The notes under the pieces: generated by a model
The model's input: only the letters and a program-made list of their open reading frames with translations
Database searches by the model: none
What the model was told of the DNA's origin: nothing
Shown here: one piece after another, positions 9,998 to 19,441 of the stretch
Position numbering within the stretch: the first letter of the stretch is position 1
Layout of the letters: each line of letters starts with the position of its first letter
Assembly: GCF_008079445.1 (NCBI RefSeq)
Contig: NZ_VRYH01000006.1
Location: 234,491 to 298,490, forward strand
DNA length: 64,000 nucleotides
Source: Aidingimonas lacisalsi
Lineage (GTDB): Bacteria > Pseudomonadota > Gammaproteobacteria > Pseudomonadales > Halomonadaceae
Direction: 5' to 3'
Translations under genes and position numbers: made by a program

Positions 9998-10750
9998 CTA
10001 CAGGGCCAGTGTCACCACCAGGCCCAGGCCGATGGTGACGGAAAAACTGAGCAGCGTACCGAGCAGGACGTACTCGGTCAGTTTTCGCTCCTGCGTGTCG
10101 CGCAGTTCACCGAAGCGCAGTACGGATTTGGCCGCCAGTAGAAAGCCGATGGCGGTCATCTGATCGGCGAGCACCAGGGTCAGGATCAGGAAGCGCTCCA
10201 GCATGCCGATTCGGGCACCGGCCGCCACCAGCGTGCCCGGGTTGCTGATCTCGGCACTCCAGCGCTGCATCGCCAAGGTGATGACGATCGACATCGGCTG
10301 CAGGATCAGCATATAGGCAATGACGACCATCAGGATATCCGGCGAAGCCAGCCAGTGCCAGGTGAGCGCCAGGGGCTGCCAACTGTTCAGCCAGGCAAAC
10401 CAGACCCCTACCAGCACCAGCCCATGCAGCCCCTGGTCGAGAAGGAACCAGCGTAGCCGATCGGGTGTCAGGCGGGCCTTGCCGAGATCGATCAGGGCAT
10501 GGCTGACACCGATAACGATCACTAGTACTGCGACGACGCCAGGAGATGGCCCGTCGGCGGCCGACAGCGTGGCTAGCGTGAGCACGACGGTGGACAGGGC
10601 GACATGCACGAGAGCGTGCAGATAGAGTTCCGGCGCTTGAGCACCACGCTCCCGTCTGGCATCGACCCAGTGTCTGGGTTGCAAGGGAAAATCACCGATG
10701 AGGTGGGCCAGCACCAGGCCCAGCAGCACGGAAAGATCCAGGCTGGTCAT
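9998..10750 (-). CDS. DUF3307 membrane protein
   Basis: 250 aa with about six hydrophobic segments. The N-terminal LAHLIGDFPLQPRHWVDARR (H, D and Q in the first segment) and the second motif VSHALIDLGKARL identify DUF3307. The molecular function is unknown. Its start overlaps the stop of the SatD-like gene by 4 nt, so the two are translationally coupled. SatD/DUF3307 pairs occur together in many bacteria, which suggests a shared, undefined job. Confidence 0.8.
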   Translation of the reverse strand: MTSLDLSVLLGLVLAHLIGDFPLQPRHWVDARRERGAQAPELYLHALVHVALSTVVLTLATLSAADGPSPGVVAVLVIVIGVSHALIDLGKARLTPDRLRWFLLDQGLHGLVLVGVWFAWLNSWQPLALTWHWLASPDILMVVIAYMLILQPMSIVITLAMQRWSAEISNPGTLVAAGARIGMLERFLILTLVLADQMTAIGFLLAAKSVLRFGELRDTQERKLTEYVLLGTLLSFSVTIGLGLVVTLAL

Positions 10751-11397
10751 GGCTCGTCGTCCTCCGTGACGATATCAAGTGCGAGTCGCTGTTCCATGAA
10801 GGCCAGGTAATCCGACAGCAGCGGCCAGCGTGCTCGCCGCAGCCGCTTGTGTACGCCGGGTTGGCTGATCCCGATGCGTTCCGCCAGCGCCTGTTGCGAC
10901 TCTTGATGTTGTAAAGTCAGCAGGACCGTTTCCGCAGAGTGGGCCGACCAGTCGTCGATCATGTCATCGGCGAAACGGGTCAGCAGTGCGAGACAGGCGT
11001 CATCCCGGCCCGTCGGCAAGCTCAGCGCAAGGTGAGCGTTCATGCCATCCAGAGTCTGACCGGAACGGATGAAGGGATCGTCATGGGCTTCCGAGACAGG
11101 CTGTTTGCCACTCCATTGGCTTCGGCCGACCGCTATCGCCACCCTGGCATCCCAGCGCTGCGTCTCATCCGAATGCTGGATCAGGGCCGCACGCAGCATG
11201 ATGGCGGCGTGCAATCCTTGTGCCGGTTGGGGGACTGCCAATTGGAAGCCGTCGCCCCGATAACGTTCCCCCTGACCGCCATAACGATCGGCAAGTCCTT
11301 CGAGAATCGCATCGAGTACCGCGAACAAGCGCGTCGAGTCGCGTATCTTGCGCGATTGAATGACATCACCGGTCAATACGGCAATCGGTCTTGTCAT
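10747..11397 (-). CDS. SatD-like protein with C-terminal helix-turn-helix
   Basis: 216 aa. The N-terminus (IAVLTGDVIQSRKI, then GERYRGDGFQLAVP) is typical of the SatD family, which resembles a nucleotidyl-cyclase fold; D and GDGF would be at the active-site position. The C-terminus holds an HTH (QQALAERIGISQPGVHKRLRR). It is therefore a probable regulator or nucleotide-sensing protein, with function inferred only. It is first gene of a two-gene operon with DUF3307 and lies downstream of an A+T-rich promoter region (11,400-11,520). Confidence 0.7.
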   Translation of the reverse strand: MTRPIAVLTGDVIQSRKIRDSTRLFAVLDAILEGLADRYGGQGERYRGDGFQLAVPQPAQGLHAAIMLRAALIQHSDETQRWDARVAIAVGRSQWSGKQPVSEAHDDPFIRSGQTLDGMNAHLALSLPTGRDDACLALLTRFADDMIDDWSAHSAETVLLTLQHQESQQALAERIGISQPGVHKRLRRARWPLLSDYLAFMEQRLALDIVTEDDEP

Positions 11398-11522
11398 GGC
11401 GTGAGGACACCGCTATTCATGGATGCCTTCATCATAGCCCAAAAAAGTTATTATGCAATAATATTCCTTTTAAGGGTTATATATATTAATGATAACCAAA
11501 TAGAGTTATTGGTGACGCGGCG

Positions 11523-12314
11523 TCACGCGGAATGGGAATCCTCCCGCCAGCTCGGTGGGACGGTATCACTGGTTACGCAATTCCTGCCTTGCGCCTTGCA
11601 CTGATAAAGGGCGGCGTCGGCACTGGCGATCATGCGGTCGAGTTCGATAGGGCGGCCAGGTGCCGTGGTGGTAACGCCGATACTGACCGTCACGACATTC
11701 GACACATCGGAGCCCTCGTGGGGGACGCCCACAGCTTCCAGCATGTCGCGCATGGCCTCGGCAAGTTCAGTGGCCTTCTCCTTATCGGCATCGAGCAGTA
11801 CGACGAGAAACTCCTCACCGCCCAGCCTTATCACGATATCGGTTTCCCGTCGGAAGATATCACGCAGCACATTGGCGATTTCCAACAGGCAATCGTCTCC
11901 AGCCTGATGACCGTACAGATCGTTGTACTCCTTGAAGTGATCGACATCGATCATGAGCAGGGAGACGGGGCGCATCCAGCGGCGACTCAACGGCAGGACG
12001 ATCTCCAGACGCTGCTCGAGAAGCCGTCGATTACCGAGACCGGTCAAGGGATCCTTGATGGCCTGTTGATGAAGCAGCAGGTTGGAGGCACGCAACTGCT
12101 GGAGACGACGGCTTATCCGGACGATCGAGGGAGCGCTTACCCGAGAGCTTGGCGGTTGCGTCACACTCGCTTCATGAAGCGAACAGGCGTCTTCATCCAG
12201 CCAGTCCAACAGCCGCTTCAACGGACGTCGGTAAAACGAATGAACTGCCAGTAATGCTACTCCAGCCGTAGCGAGTGACGCGAGAACAGCAGCGGCGATA
12301 TGGATCGATGGCAT
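11523..12314 (-). CDS. Diguanylate cyclase (GGDEF)
   Basis: 263 aa. One N-terminal TM segment (about residues 5-27), a short linker, and a C-terminal GGDEF domain (about 88-250). The active site is intact: DPLTGLGNRR, DVDHFKEYND and RLGGEEFLVV. An inhibitory I-site RxxD (RETD) lies five residues before GGEEF, so product feedback inhibition is expected. It makes c-di-GMP at the membrane. No dedicated sensory domain is evident. The neighbouring intergenic 12,315-12,525 leads to phoD on the other strand. Confidence 0.85.
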   Translation of the reverse strand: MPSIHIAAAVLASLATAGVALLAVHSFYRRPLKRLLDWLDEDACSLHEASVTQPPSSRVSAPSIVRISRRLQQLRASNLLLHQQAIKDPLTGLGNRRLLEQRLEIVLPLSRRWMRPVSLLMIDVDHFKEYNDLYGHQAGDDCLLEIANVLRDIFRRETDIVIRLGGEEFLVVLLDADKEKATELAEAMRDMLEAVGVPHEGSDVSNVVTVSIGVTTTAPGRPIELDRMIASADAALYQCKAQGRNCVTSDTVPPSWREDSHSA

Positions 12315-12525
12315 TGGCTGGATTCAGGCTCCTTACCGCCGTTGAGAACCGCGTTCGTTGAGGGGGTATCTCGAGTTATCGACGGCAATACAGCAAACTT
12401 TAATTAAGCGTGCTGTCGATGGTGGTCATGGGGATGCCACGGATCTGTCATCTGGATGCCAAGGGGATGTCACTCGGTGAACCGCATACTTGTCGGTACC
12501 GATGACTGCAAAGAGGAGAAACAGG

Positions 12526-14082
12526 ATGTCGCTGTCGCGCCGTCAACTACTGAAATTGGGTGTACAGGGGAGCGTCGTTGCCGGAAGTGTAACGGCGGCG
12601 CCATCGATCGTGCTGGCTGAATCACGCCGGCCATCCGTGGTCGGAGGTGTCATGAGCGGCGATCCCCTGGCGGATCGAGTCATGCTCTGGAGCCGTGCAG
12701 ACCGTCCTGCCAGGATGTGGATCGAATGGGCCGATAATCCGGCATTCAGGAATGCCACCCGTCTGCGAGGCCCGGATGCCCTTCCGGCCAACGGTATGGC
12801 GACCAAGTTGGACGTTACGAGGCTGGAAAACGTCGACGAACTGCACTATCGAGTGCGTTTCGCCTCGCTGGATGACCGTGGAGCGGAGAGTGAGCCGGTG
12901 ATCGGCCGCTGCCGCATGCCTCCCACCACCCGCCGCGACGTGCGTTTCGTGTGGTCCGGCGATACCGCTGGGCAAGGCTGGGGAATCGACGAATCCCGCG
13001 GAGGTATGTCGATCTACGCGACCATGAGCGGTCAGCAACCGGATTTCTTCATTCACTCCGGGGATACCGTCTATGCCGATGGCCCACTGGAGGAAACGGT
13101 CGCGCTCGACGATGGCAGCACCTGGCGCAACCGCTTGACCCCTGCCAAGGTCAAGGTGGCGGAAACGCTCGATGAGTTTCGCGGTCAGCACGCCTATAAT
13201 CTGCTCGACGACAACCTGCGCCGTTTCAATGCCGACGTACCGATGCTGGCGCAATGGGACGATCACGAAACGACCAACAACTGGTATCCGGGAGAAATCC
13301 TGGAGGATGAACGTTACAGCGAGACACAAGTCTCCCTGTTGGCGGCGCGGGCGAAACGGGCTTTTCTGGAATTCATGCCGCTGCGTCAGATGCCATCATC
13401 GCCAGATCGTATCTATCGTCGTTTCCCGTACGGGCCGGGGCTCGAAGTCTTCATGCTCGACATGCGCAGCTATCGTGGCCGCAATACCACCAACCGTCAG
13501 ACCTCAGCGTCCGACGAGACTGAATTCCTCGGCCAGAATCAGTTCGACTGGCTGTTGGCGTCACTGCGCAATTCGCGGGCGACCTGGAAGGTCATTGCGT
13601 CCGACATGCCGATCGGCCTCGTCGTTTCCGATGGCGATAATTTCGAAGCGATCGCCAATGCCGAGGGGGGTGAACCGGCCGGTCGTGAAATGCAGATTGC
13701 ACGATTGCTCAAGGCGATTCGCGATGAAGGCATCCACAATGTGGTCTGGCTGACGGCGGACGTTCACTATACCGCGGCGCATCATTACTCGCCCGAGCGC
13801 GCGAGCTTCAAGGAGTTCGAGCCGTTCTGGGAATTCGTCAGTGGTCCGCTGCATGCCGGTACCTTCGGGCCGGGAGAACTGGACAGCACCTTCGGGCCGG
13901 AAGTGGTCTATCAAAAGGCACCCCCGGAGGGGCAGTCCAACTTGCCTCCCTCAGCGGGCTACCAGTTCTTCGGTCAGGTGGATCTCGATGGCGACAGCGA
14001 TGACCTGACCGTGACGTTGATGGACACAGCGGGTCAAGCGCTCTACAGCAAGACCCTATCTCCACGCAGTGCCACGTCTTGA
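12526..14082 (+). CDS. PhoD-type alkaline phosphatase, Tat-exported
   Basis: 518 aa. A twin-arginine leader (SLSRRQLLKLGVQG, then a hydrophobic stretch ending near VLAES) sends the folded protein to the periplasm. The PhoD catalytic domain shows the metal-binding motifs WSGDTAGQ, HSGDTVYADGP, WDDHETTNNWYPGE, DMRSYRG and TADVHYTAAHHY. The expected activity is Ca/Fe-dependent phosphomono- or diesterase, releasing phosphate. The start at 12526 has AGAGGAG 7 nt upstream; a longer TTG start at 12490 adds a basic extension before the Tat motif. No Pho box could be assigned with confidence. Confidence 0.9.
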   Translation: MSLSRRQLLKLGVQGSVVAGSVTAAPSIVLAESRRPSVVGGVMSGDPLADRVMLWSRADRPARMWIEWADNPAFRNATRLRGPDALPANGMATKLDVTRLENVDELHYRVRFASLDDRGAESEPVIGRCRMPPTTRRDVRFVWSGDTAGQGWGIDESRGGMSIYATMSGQQPDFFIHSGDTVYADGPLEETVALDDGSTWRNRLTPAKVKVAETLDEFRGQHAYNLLDDNLRRFNADVPMLAQWDDHETTNNWYPGEILEDERYSETQVSLLAARAKRAFLEFMPLRQMPSSPDRIYRRFPYGPGLEVFMLDMRSYRGRNTTNRQTSASDETEFLGQNQFDWLLASLRNSRATWKVIASDMPIGLVVSDGDNFEAIANAEGGEPAGREMQIARLLKAIRDEGIHNVVWLTADVHYTAAHHYSPERASFKEFEPFWEFVSGPLHAGTFGPGELDSTFGPEVVYQKAPPEGQSNLPPSAGYQFFGQVDLDGDSDDLTVTLMDTAGQALYSKTLSPRSATS

Positions 14083-14094
14083 TGCATCAGGTCG

Positions 14095-14868
14095 TCAGTC
14101 CGCACTGCGACAGCGGGTGAGCAGCGACGCTGCCGCCTGCTTGAGCAGCATGACATCGATGCCGACGGCGACGAAGTGACAGCCCATATTGCGGTAGCGT
14201 CGGGCGTCGTCGGGATCGGTGGCAAGAATCCCCACCGCTTTGCCGGCCGCCTGAATGGTCCGTATGGCATCGTCGATGGCGGCCTGGACTTCGGGGTGGC
14301 CGGGGTTGCCGGGATGACCGAGTCCGGCAGACAGGTCATAAGGGCCGATGAACAACGCATCGACCCCCTCGACGGCCGCAATCGCCGCCAGGTTGTCCAG
14401 CGACTGGCGGGATTCCACCTGGGCGATCAGGCAGAGATCGTCTTGCGCCCGTGACAGATAGTCGGCGCAGCTTCCCCAGCGTGTGGCCCGAATCAAGCCG
14501 CCGCCGATGCCACGGTCTCCACGGGGCGGATACTGCATGGCCCGTACCAGTGCCTCGGCCTGTCTCGCCTCATCGACCATCGGTACCATCAGCGTCTGAG
14601 CCCCGATATCAAGCACTTGTTTGATCAACGCGGGATCGTGATTCACCAGCCGCACGACCGGAGCCGGGTCATACGCGGCCACTGCCTGTAGCTGCGCCAG
14701 CACGGAAGGCACGGTATTGGGCGCGTGTTCTCCATCGATCAGCAACCAGTCGAAACCGGTCGTTGCCAGCACCTCGGTTGCATAGGCGTTGCCGAACCCG
14801 GCCCAGCAGCCGAATTGCGTCGTCTCATCGGCGAGTCGTTGTTTGAAACGGTTACGCGGAAGGTCCAT
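14095..14868 (-). CDS. HpcH/HpaI-type aldolase
   Basis: 257 aa. Typical class-II pyruvate aldolase motifs are present: DWLLIDGEHAPN (about 41-52), ESRQSLDNL (about 153), DALFIGPYDLSAGLG and GIDVMLLKQA. These enzymes cleave 4-hydroxy-2-oxo acids to pyruvate and an aldehyde using a divalent metal bound by the Glu and Asp of those motifs. The exact substrate cannot be told. The start at 14868 (MDLPRNRF, AGGTAA upstream) is preferred over the 69-codon N-terminal extension. It is convergent with phoD with a 12-nt gap. A more A+T-rich homologue lies at 27,084. Confidence 0.85.
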   Translation of the reverse strand: MDLPRNRFKQRLADETTQFGCWAGFGNAYATEVLATTGFDWLLIDGEHAPNTVPSVLAQLQAVAAYDPAPVVRLVNHDPALIKQVLDIGAQTLMVPMVDEARQAEALVRAMQYPPRGDRGIGGGLIRATRWGSCADYLSRAQDDLCLIAQVESRQSLDNLAAIAAVEGVDALFIGPYDLSAGLGHPGNPGHPEVQAAIDDAIRTIQAAGKAVGILATDPDDARRYRNMGCHFVAVGIDVMLLKQAAASLLTRCRSAD

Positions 14869-15059
14869 CGGGTTACCTCGTGGTTGTCGGGTATGGGAAT
14901 GATGGTGTCTGAACGGGAGTGCGTTGACCATCATGCCATGGTGGATATCCTTCCTCCGCATTGGAACGTGACTGCTACATTGGAAAGATGCCCTTGGCCG
15001 GAGGCCGATCATGGCTGGCTGTGGCCGGGGCCAGAACAATGAAATCGAGGAGAGACCGA

Positions 15060-15527
15060 ATGGTAACCCTGACAATCAATGGGCAGGAGCACGAGCTCGA
15101 TGTGCCGGATCAGATGCCGTTGCTGTGGGCGATACGGGACGTCGTCCAGTTGACCGGCACTAAATTCGGTTGCGGTATGTCGTTGTGTGGTGCCTGCACG
15201 GTGCATCTGGATGGTGAAGCGATTCGTTCGTGTGTTACGCCCGTCTCGCAAGCCGAGGGCAAATCGGTCACGACGATTGAAGCGATGAGCGATGACGAGG
15301 TAGGCCGGCGAGTTCAGCAGGCCTGGCTGGATCTCGGTGTGGCACAGTGCGGCTACTGCCAGGGCGGTCAGATCATGAGCGCCACGGCACTGCTCAAGGA
15401 ACATGAAACTCCCGATGACGAGCAGATCATGGATGCCATGGGCGGCAACCTTTGCCGTTGCGGTACCTACAACCGCATTCGTCAGGCGATTCATCGTGCG
15501 GCGGAGCAAGGGGAGGATCAGGCATGA
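15060..15527 (+). CDS. iorA: Isoquinoline 1-oxidoreductase-type [2Fe-2S] subunit
   Basis: 155 aa small subunit of a two-subunit molybdenum hydroxylase. The plant-type ferredoxin cluster is bound by [16 protein letters not shown] (about residues 40-55), and the second four-helix cluster by CGYCQGGQ and [13 protein letters not shown] (about 98-145). It passes electrons from the Mo site to an external acceptor. The start at 15060 follows GAGGAGA. It overlaps the large subunit by 4 nt (ATGA), so the subunits are coupled. The substrate of this complex is unknown; the isoquinoline name reflects the family, not proof of activity. Confidence 0.9.
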   Translation: MVTLTINGQEHELDVPDQMPLLWAIRDVVQLTGTKFGCGMSLCGACTVHLDGEAIRSCVTPVSQAEGKSVTTIEAMSDDEVGRRVQQAWLDLGVAQCGYCQGGQIMSATALLKEHETPDDEQIMDAMGGNLCRCGTYNRIRQAIHRAAEQGEDQA

Positions 15528-17866
15528 ATCGTTTGCGAGATGATCTGATGCTGGCCAATGTCAGCCGTCGCCACGTTCTCAAGGGATTGGCCGCCAGCGG
15601 TGCCCTGGTCATTGCCGCACGCTGGGACTGGGCGCTGGCCGACGAGGAAGCGGCCTACGGTGCGGAGGCGATGCCTCACGGCTGGGTCGATGATCCGAAT
15701 GTCTTCATCCGGATCGATGAAGACGGCACGGTTACCGTTACCAATCATCGTGCCGAAATGGGGCAGGGCATCCGCACCAGCCTGGTGATGGTGGCCGCCG
15801 ATGAACTCGGCGCCGACTGGGACAGGGTGCGCGTCGACCAGGCGCCGGGCGATGAAGAGAAATACGGTAATCAGAATACCGACGGCTCGCGCAGCATGCG
15901 TCACTGGTTCGACCCCATGCGGCGCGCCGCCGCCGCTGCCAGAACCATGCTCGAGCAGGCGGCCGCCGAGCAGTGGGAGGTTCCGGTGTCGGAGTGCCGC
16001 GCCGGTGTGCATGTGGTGGTTCATGAACCGAGCGGCCGTGAGTCGGGCTTCGGTGAACTCGCGGCGGCAGCCAGTCAACGTGCGGTTCCCGAGCGCGATA
16101 GCCTGTCCCTCAAACCACGCGAGGAGTGGCGCTATATCGGCCAGGAAACCGGCCCGTCCCAGCATGCGGAAGGGGATGAGGTCGAGCGGCCACTGGCCAT
16201 CGATGGCGAGGACATCGTTACGGGCACAGCCGTCTACGGGGCGGACGTCCACTTCGATGACATGCTCTATGCGGTGGTGGCCAGGCCGCCCGTCTACGGC
16301 GCGACGGTGGCCAGTGTCGATGACAGTGAGGCCATGGGTGTGCCGGGCGTGGTCAGAGTGGTGCAAATCGAAGGGACCGGCCAGCCGGCTGCGTTCGAGC
16401 CGTTGGGCGGTGTCGCCGTGGTGGCTGAGAATACCTGGGCCGCCATCCAGGGGCGCGATGCCTTGTCGATCGAGTGGGACAATGAACCGGCCGGTGACAA
16501 CGCTGCCTACGACTCCGAGAGTTACCGCGAGGCGCTGGAAGCTGCCGCCGAATCGGCCGGCAAGGTGATTCGCGACGAAGGGGATATCGAGACGGCTCTG
16601 GCCGATGCCGAGACGAACCTGACGGCGACCTACTACATGCCGCACATGGCGCAGGCGCCGATGGAACCGCCGGTCGCCATCGTTCGGCTGGTGGACGGCA
16701 AGGCGGAGGTCTGGGCGCCGGTCCAGAATCCCCAGGCCACGCGCGAGGGGGTGGCCGAGCGGCTAGGACTCGATTTTGCGGACGTCACCGTCAATGTCAC
16801 GTTGCTGGGCGGTGGCTTCGGTCGCAAATCCAAGCCGGACTTCGTGCTCGAGGCAGCCAGCCTGACCGGCGAGTTCGACGGTCGCCCCGTGCGTGTCCAG
16901 TGGACCCGGGAAGACGATCTTCACCATGCCTATTTCCATGCCGTCTCGGTCGATCGTCTGGAGGCGGCCCTGGATAGTGAAGGCAGGGCGCAGGGCTGGC
17001 GTCATCGAACCTTGTCGCCGAGCATCGGTTCGTTGTTCGCGCCGGACCCCGAGCATAAGGGCGACTTCGAACTCGGTATGGGCTTCAACACCATGCCGTT
17101 CGATATCCCTGCCATTCGTCTGGAAAACCCGGAGGCTTCGGCACATGTCCGCATCGGCTGGTTTCGTTCCGTCTACAATCTGCCGCACGCTTATGCCATC
17201 CAGAGCTTTGCGGCGGAAATGGCGGCGCAGGCCGGTCGCGATCATCGCGACTATCTGCTGGAACTGCTGGGACCGGCACGTCGGATCGATCCACGCGAGA
17301 TCGATGAACGCTGGAACTATGGCGAGAACCCGGAGCGCTATCCTATCGATATCGGCCGGATGCGAGCGGTGATCGAGAAGGCGACCGAGGAAGCTGGCTG
17401 GGGGCGCGAGCTGCCCGAGGGGCGTGGCCTCGGCCTGGCGTTCCATCACAGTTTTGCGTCCTATACCGCTGTGGTGCTCGATGTCGAGGTCGAGGATGAC
17501 GGCAATCTCATCGTGCATAACGCGGATATGGCGTTCGATTGTGGGCCTCAAGTCAACCCTGAACGTATTCGTGCGCAACTGGAAGGGTCCTGTGTGATGG
17601 GGATCGGTATCGCACTGCACAGCGAGATTACTGCCAGTGAAGGAAAGATCGAGCAGAACAACTTCCACCAGTTCGAGATTCCCCGCATGCCGCATGCACC
17701 GCGTGCCATGCGCGTGCACCTGATCAACGACGATCCTGACGTGGCGATGGGCGGCGTTGGCGAGCCGGGGCTGCCGCCGGTTGCGCCGGCACTGTGCAAT
17801 GCCGTCTACGCGGCAACCGGCAAGCGTATTCGGCGCCTGCCGATCGCGGATCAGCTGGCGAGTTGA
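15524..17866 (+). CDS. iorB: Tat-exported molybdopterin-binding large subunit (IorB type)
   Basis: 780 aa. The N-terminus carries a twin-arginine signal ([13 protein letters not shown]), so the catalytic subunit is probably periplasmic. Cofactor motifs are clear: [20 protein letters not shown] (about 85), [18 protein letters not shown] (about 430) and the C-terminal [15 protein letters not shown], whose Glu is the expected catalytic base. Together with the preceding subunit it should hydroxylate an N-heterocycle or oxidise an aldehyde, using water as oxygen donor. The gene is followed after 2 nt by xdhC, whose product would insert and sulfurate the Mo cofactor. Confidence 0.9.
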   Translation: MNRLRDDLMLANVSRRHVLKGLAASGALVIAARWDWALADEEAAYGAEAMPHGWVDDPNVFIRIDEDGTVTVTNHRAEMGQGIRTSLVMVAADELGADWDRVRVDQAPGDEEKYGNQNTDGSRSMRHWFDPMRRAAAAARTMLEQAAAEQWEVPVSECRAGVHVVVHEPSGRESGFGELAAAASQRAVPERDSLSLKPREEWRYIGQETGPSQHAEGDEVERPLAIDGEDIVTGTAVYGADVHFDDMLYAVVARPPVYGATVASVDDSEAMGVPGVVRVVQIEGTGQPAAFEPLGGVAVVAENTWAAIQGRDALSIEWDNEPAGDNAAYDSESYREALEAAAESAGKVIRDEGDIETALADAETNLTATYYMPHMAQAPMEPPVAIVRLVDGKAEVWAPVQNPQATREGVAERLGLDFADVTVNVTLLGGGFGRKSKPDFVLEAASLTGEFDGRPVRVQWTREDDLHHAYFHAVSVDRLEAALDSEGRAQGWRHRTLSPSIGSLFAPDPEHKGDFELGMGFNTMPFDIPAIRLENPEASAHVRIGWFRSVYNLPHAYAIQSFAAEMAAQAGRDHRDYLLELLGPARRIDPREIDERWNYGENPERYPIDIGRMRAVIEKATEEAGWGRELPEGRGLGLAFHHSFASYTAVVLDVEVEDDGNLIVHNADMAFDCGPQVNPERIRAQLEGSCVMGIGIALHSEITASEGKIEQNNFHQFEIPRMPHAPRAMRVHLINDDPDVAMGGVGEPGLPPVAPALCNAVYAATGKRIRRLPIADQLAS

Positions 17867-17868
17867 CC

Positions 17869-18846
17869 ATGCAGCATCTCGACTTGCAGGTCATCGAGCA
17901 GGCGCTGGCCTGGGCGCGCGATGGCGAGACGGTCTGGCTATGTACGGTGCTGTCGACGTTCGGGTCGTCGCCCCGCGAACCGGGGTCACTGCTGGTGGCG
18001 CACCGTGATGGTCGCCATGTCGGTTCGCTGTCCGGTGGTTGTGTCGAGGAGGATTTCCTGGATCGGCTGCGCCAGGGCGAATTCGAGGCGGCGGTGACCA
18101 CGCTGCGCTACGGTGACGGCGGTATCGATGGCGCGGGGATGGCGCTGCCGTGTGGCGGCATACTCGATGTGTTGGTCGAGCGGCTGACACCGGAGTCAGC
18201 CAATCTCGTCCACCTGGAAGTGCTGCACGCCACGCTGCTGGGGCGGCGAGCGCTGCTACGCTGCATCGACCTGACGAACGGCAGGAAACATTTCGTTCAG
18301 GACGCGGGTAACGGGCCGCGGGTGAGCCACGATACCGCGCGCGATTGTGTGCAGATTCGCATGGGGCCGGCCGCGCGCTTGATCATCGCCGGGCTGTCGC
18401 CGGTGTCGGCGGCCTGTGCGGAATTCGCCCGCACGCTCGGTTTCGAAGTCATCGCCTGCGATCCCCGCGACGAGGTGCGTGCCGGTTTCGTCCTGCCGGG
18501 TATCGAAGTGCAGTCGGTGCTGCCCTCGGTCTTCATCGCGTCCGGTGCCTGTCATGCCGCCACGGCGGTCGTCGCCCTGACGCATGATCCGCGTATCGAT
18601 GACCTGGCAATGATCGAGGCGGTGCGCACACCGGCCTTCTATATCGGCGTGATGGGCTCGCAGCGAACCTCCGATACCCGTGCCGCACGCCTGCAGCGTT
18701 CCGGTGAGTTGAGCGACGACGACATCGCGCGCATTCGCATGCCGATCGGTCTGGCGCTGGGCAGCAAGACCCCCGCCGAGATCGCCCTGGCGGTCATGGC
18801 CGATATCGTGCGCGTGCAGCGGGGCAAATCGCGCGATGCGCTCTGA
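17869..18846 (+). CDS. xdhC: XdhC/CoxF-family molybdenum cofactor insertion protein
   Basis: 325 aa. The N-terminal XdhC_CoxI part has FGSSPREPGSLLVAH and GSLSGGCVEEDFLD. The C-terminal Rossmann part has RLIIAGLSPVSAACAEFA and the family ending YIGVMGSQRTSDTRAARL, then GLALGSKTPAEIALAV. Such proteins bind the Mo cofactor, promote its sulfuration and deliver it to xanthine-oxidase-family enzymes. The position between iorB and the cytidylyltransferase supports a dedicated chaperone for this operon. It ends 11 nt inside the next gene. Confidence 0.9.
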   Translation: MQHLDLQVIEQALAWARDGETVWLCTVLSTFGSSPREPGSLLVAHRDGRHVGSLSGGCVEEDFLDRLRQGEFEAAVTTLRYGDGGIDGAGMALPCGGILDVLVERLTPESANLVHLEVLHATLLGRRALLRCIDLTNGRKHFVQDAGNGPRVSHDTARDCVQIRMGPAARLIIAGLSPVSAACAEFARTLGFEVIACDPRDEVRAGFVLPGIEVQSVLPSVFIASGACHAATAVVALTHDPRIDDLAMIEAVRTPAFYIGVMGSQRTSDTRAARLQRSGELSDDDIARIRMPIGLALGSKTPAEIALAVMADIVRVQRGKSRDAL

Positions 18847-19429
18847 CCCCATGGTGGCGGTCATCATGGCGGCCGGTCGTTCGCAACGCTTCGGGCGCGG
18901 GGACAAACGTCTGGCTACCTTGCCTGACGGCGACACGTTGCTGGCCGCGACGCTGGCGCATACCGCAGCGGCCGTTTCGCGAGTGCGAGTCGTGTTGCGG
19001 GCAGGCGATGATCCGGCTGCGCTGGGGGTAGCGTGTGATACGCCAATTATTCGCGCCAGGCGAGCCGACAACGGGCTGGGAGCCAGTCTCGCCGATGCCT
19101 TTGCAGCGCTGATGCATGATCCCGAACTGGCGGATTGCCGGGTGGCAGCGGTGGTACTGGCGGATATGCCCTTCGTGCGGCCTGAAACCATGCAAGCCCT
19201 GCAGCGTGAGGCCAGCTCCTCGCGCATCGTCCGGCCGCGTCATGGAGAGCATATCGGGCACCCGGTATGCTTCGGCCGCGACGTCTGGCCCGAGCTCTCG
19301 ACACTGGATGGCGACCAGGGCGGACGCAGCCTCATCCACCGCCATTCGTCTCGATATCGTGAGGTCTCAGTCGACGATCCCGGGATTCATGCCGATATCG
19401 ACACCCCGGCCGACATCGTGAGGTCGTGA
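18836..19429 (+). CDS. mocA: MocA-like molybdenum cofactor cytidylyltransferase
   Basis: 197 aa NTP-transferase of the MobA/MocA fold. The nucleotide-binding N-terminus reads MAAGRSQRFGRGDKR, with VVLADMPFVRPETM at the metal-binding DMP motif and later GHPVCFGRD, DQGGRSLI and DIDTPAD. It would join CMP to molybdopterin to give the MCD cofactor used by iorAB-type hydroxylases. The first ATG (18836) overlaps xdhC by 11 nt; an alternative ATG is five codons later at 18851. This is the last gene of the operon and is convergent with the CDF gene. Confidence 0.8.
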   Translation: MRSDPMVAVIMAAGRSQRFGRGDKRLATLPDGDTLLAATLAHTAAAVSRVRVVLRAGDDPAALGVACDTPIIRARRADNGLGASLADAFAALMHDPELADCRVAAVVLADMPFVRPETMQALQREASSSRIVRPRHGEHIGHPVCFGRDVWPELSTLDGDQGGRSLIHRHSSRYREVSVDDPGIHADIDTPADIVRS

Positions 19430-19441
19430 CGGGCGAGAGGA

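Noticed and set aside
15518..17719. Long antisense frames (375 and 318 codons) opposite iorB
   Set aside because: Low-complexity H/R/T-rich translations without domains; iorB is clearly coding on the other strand.
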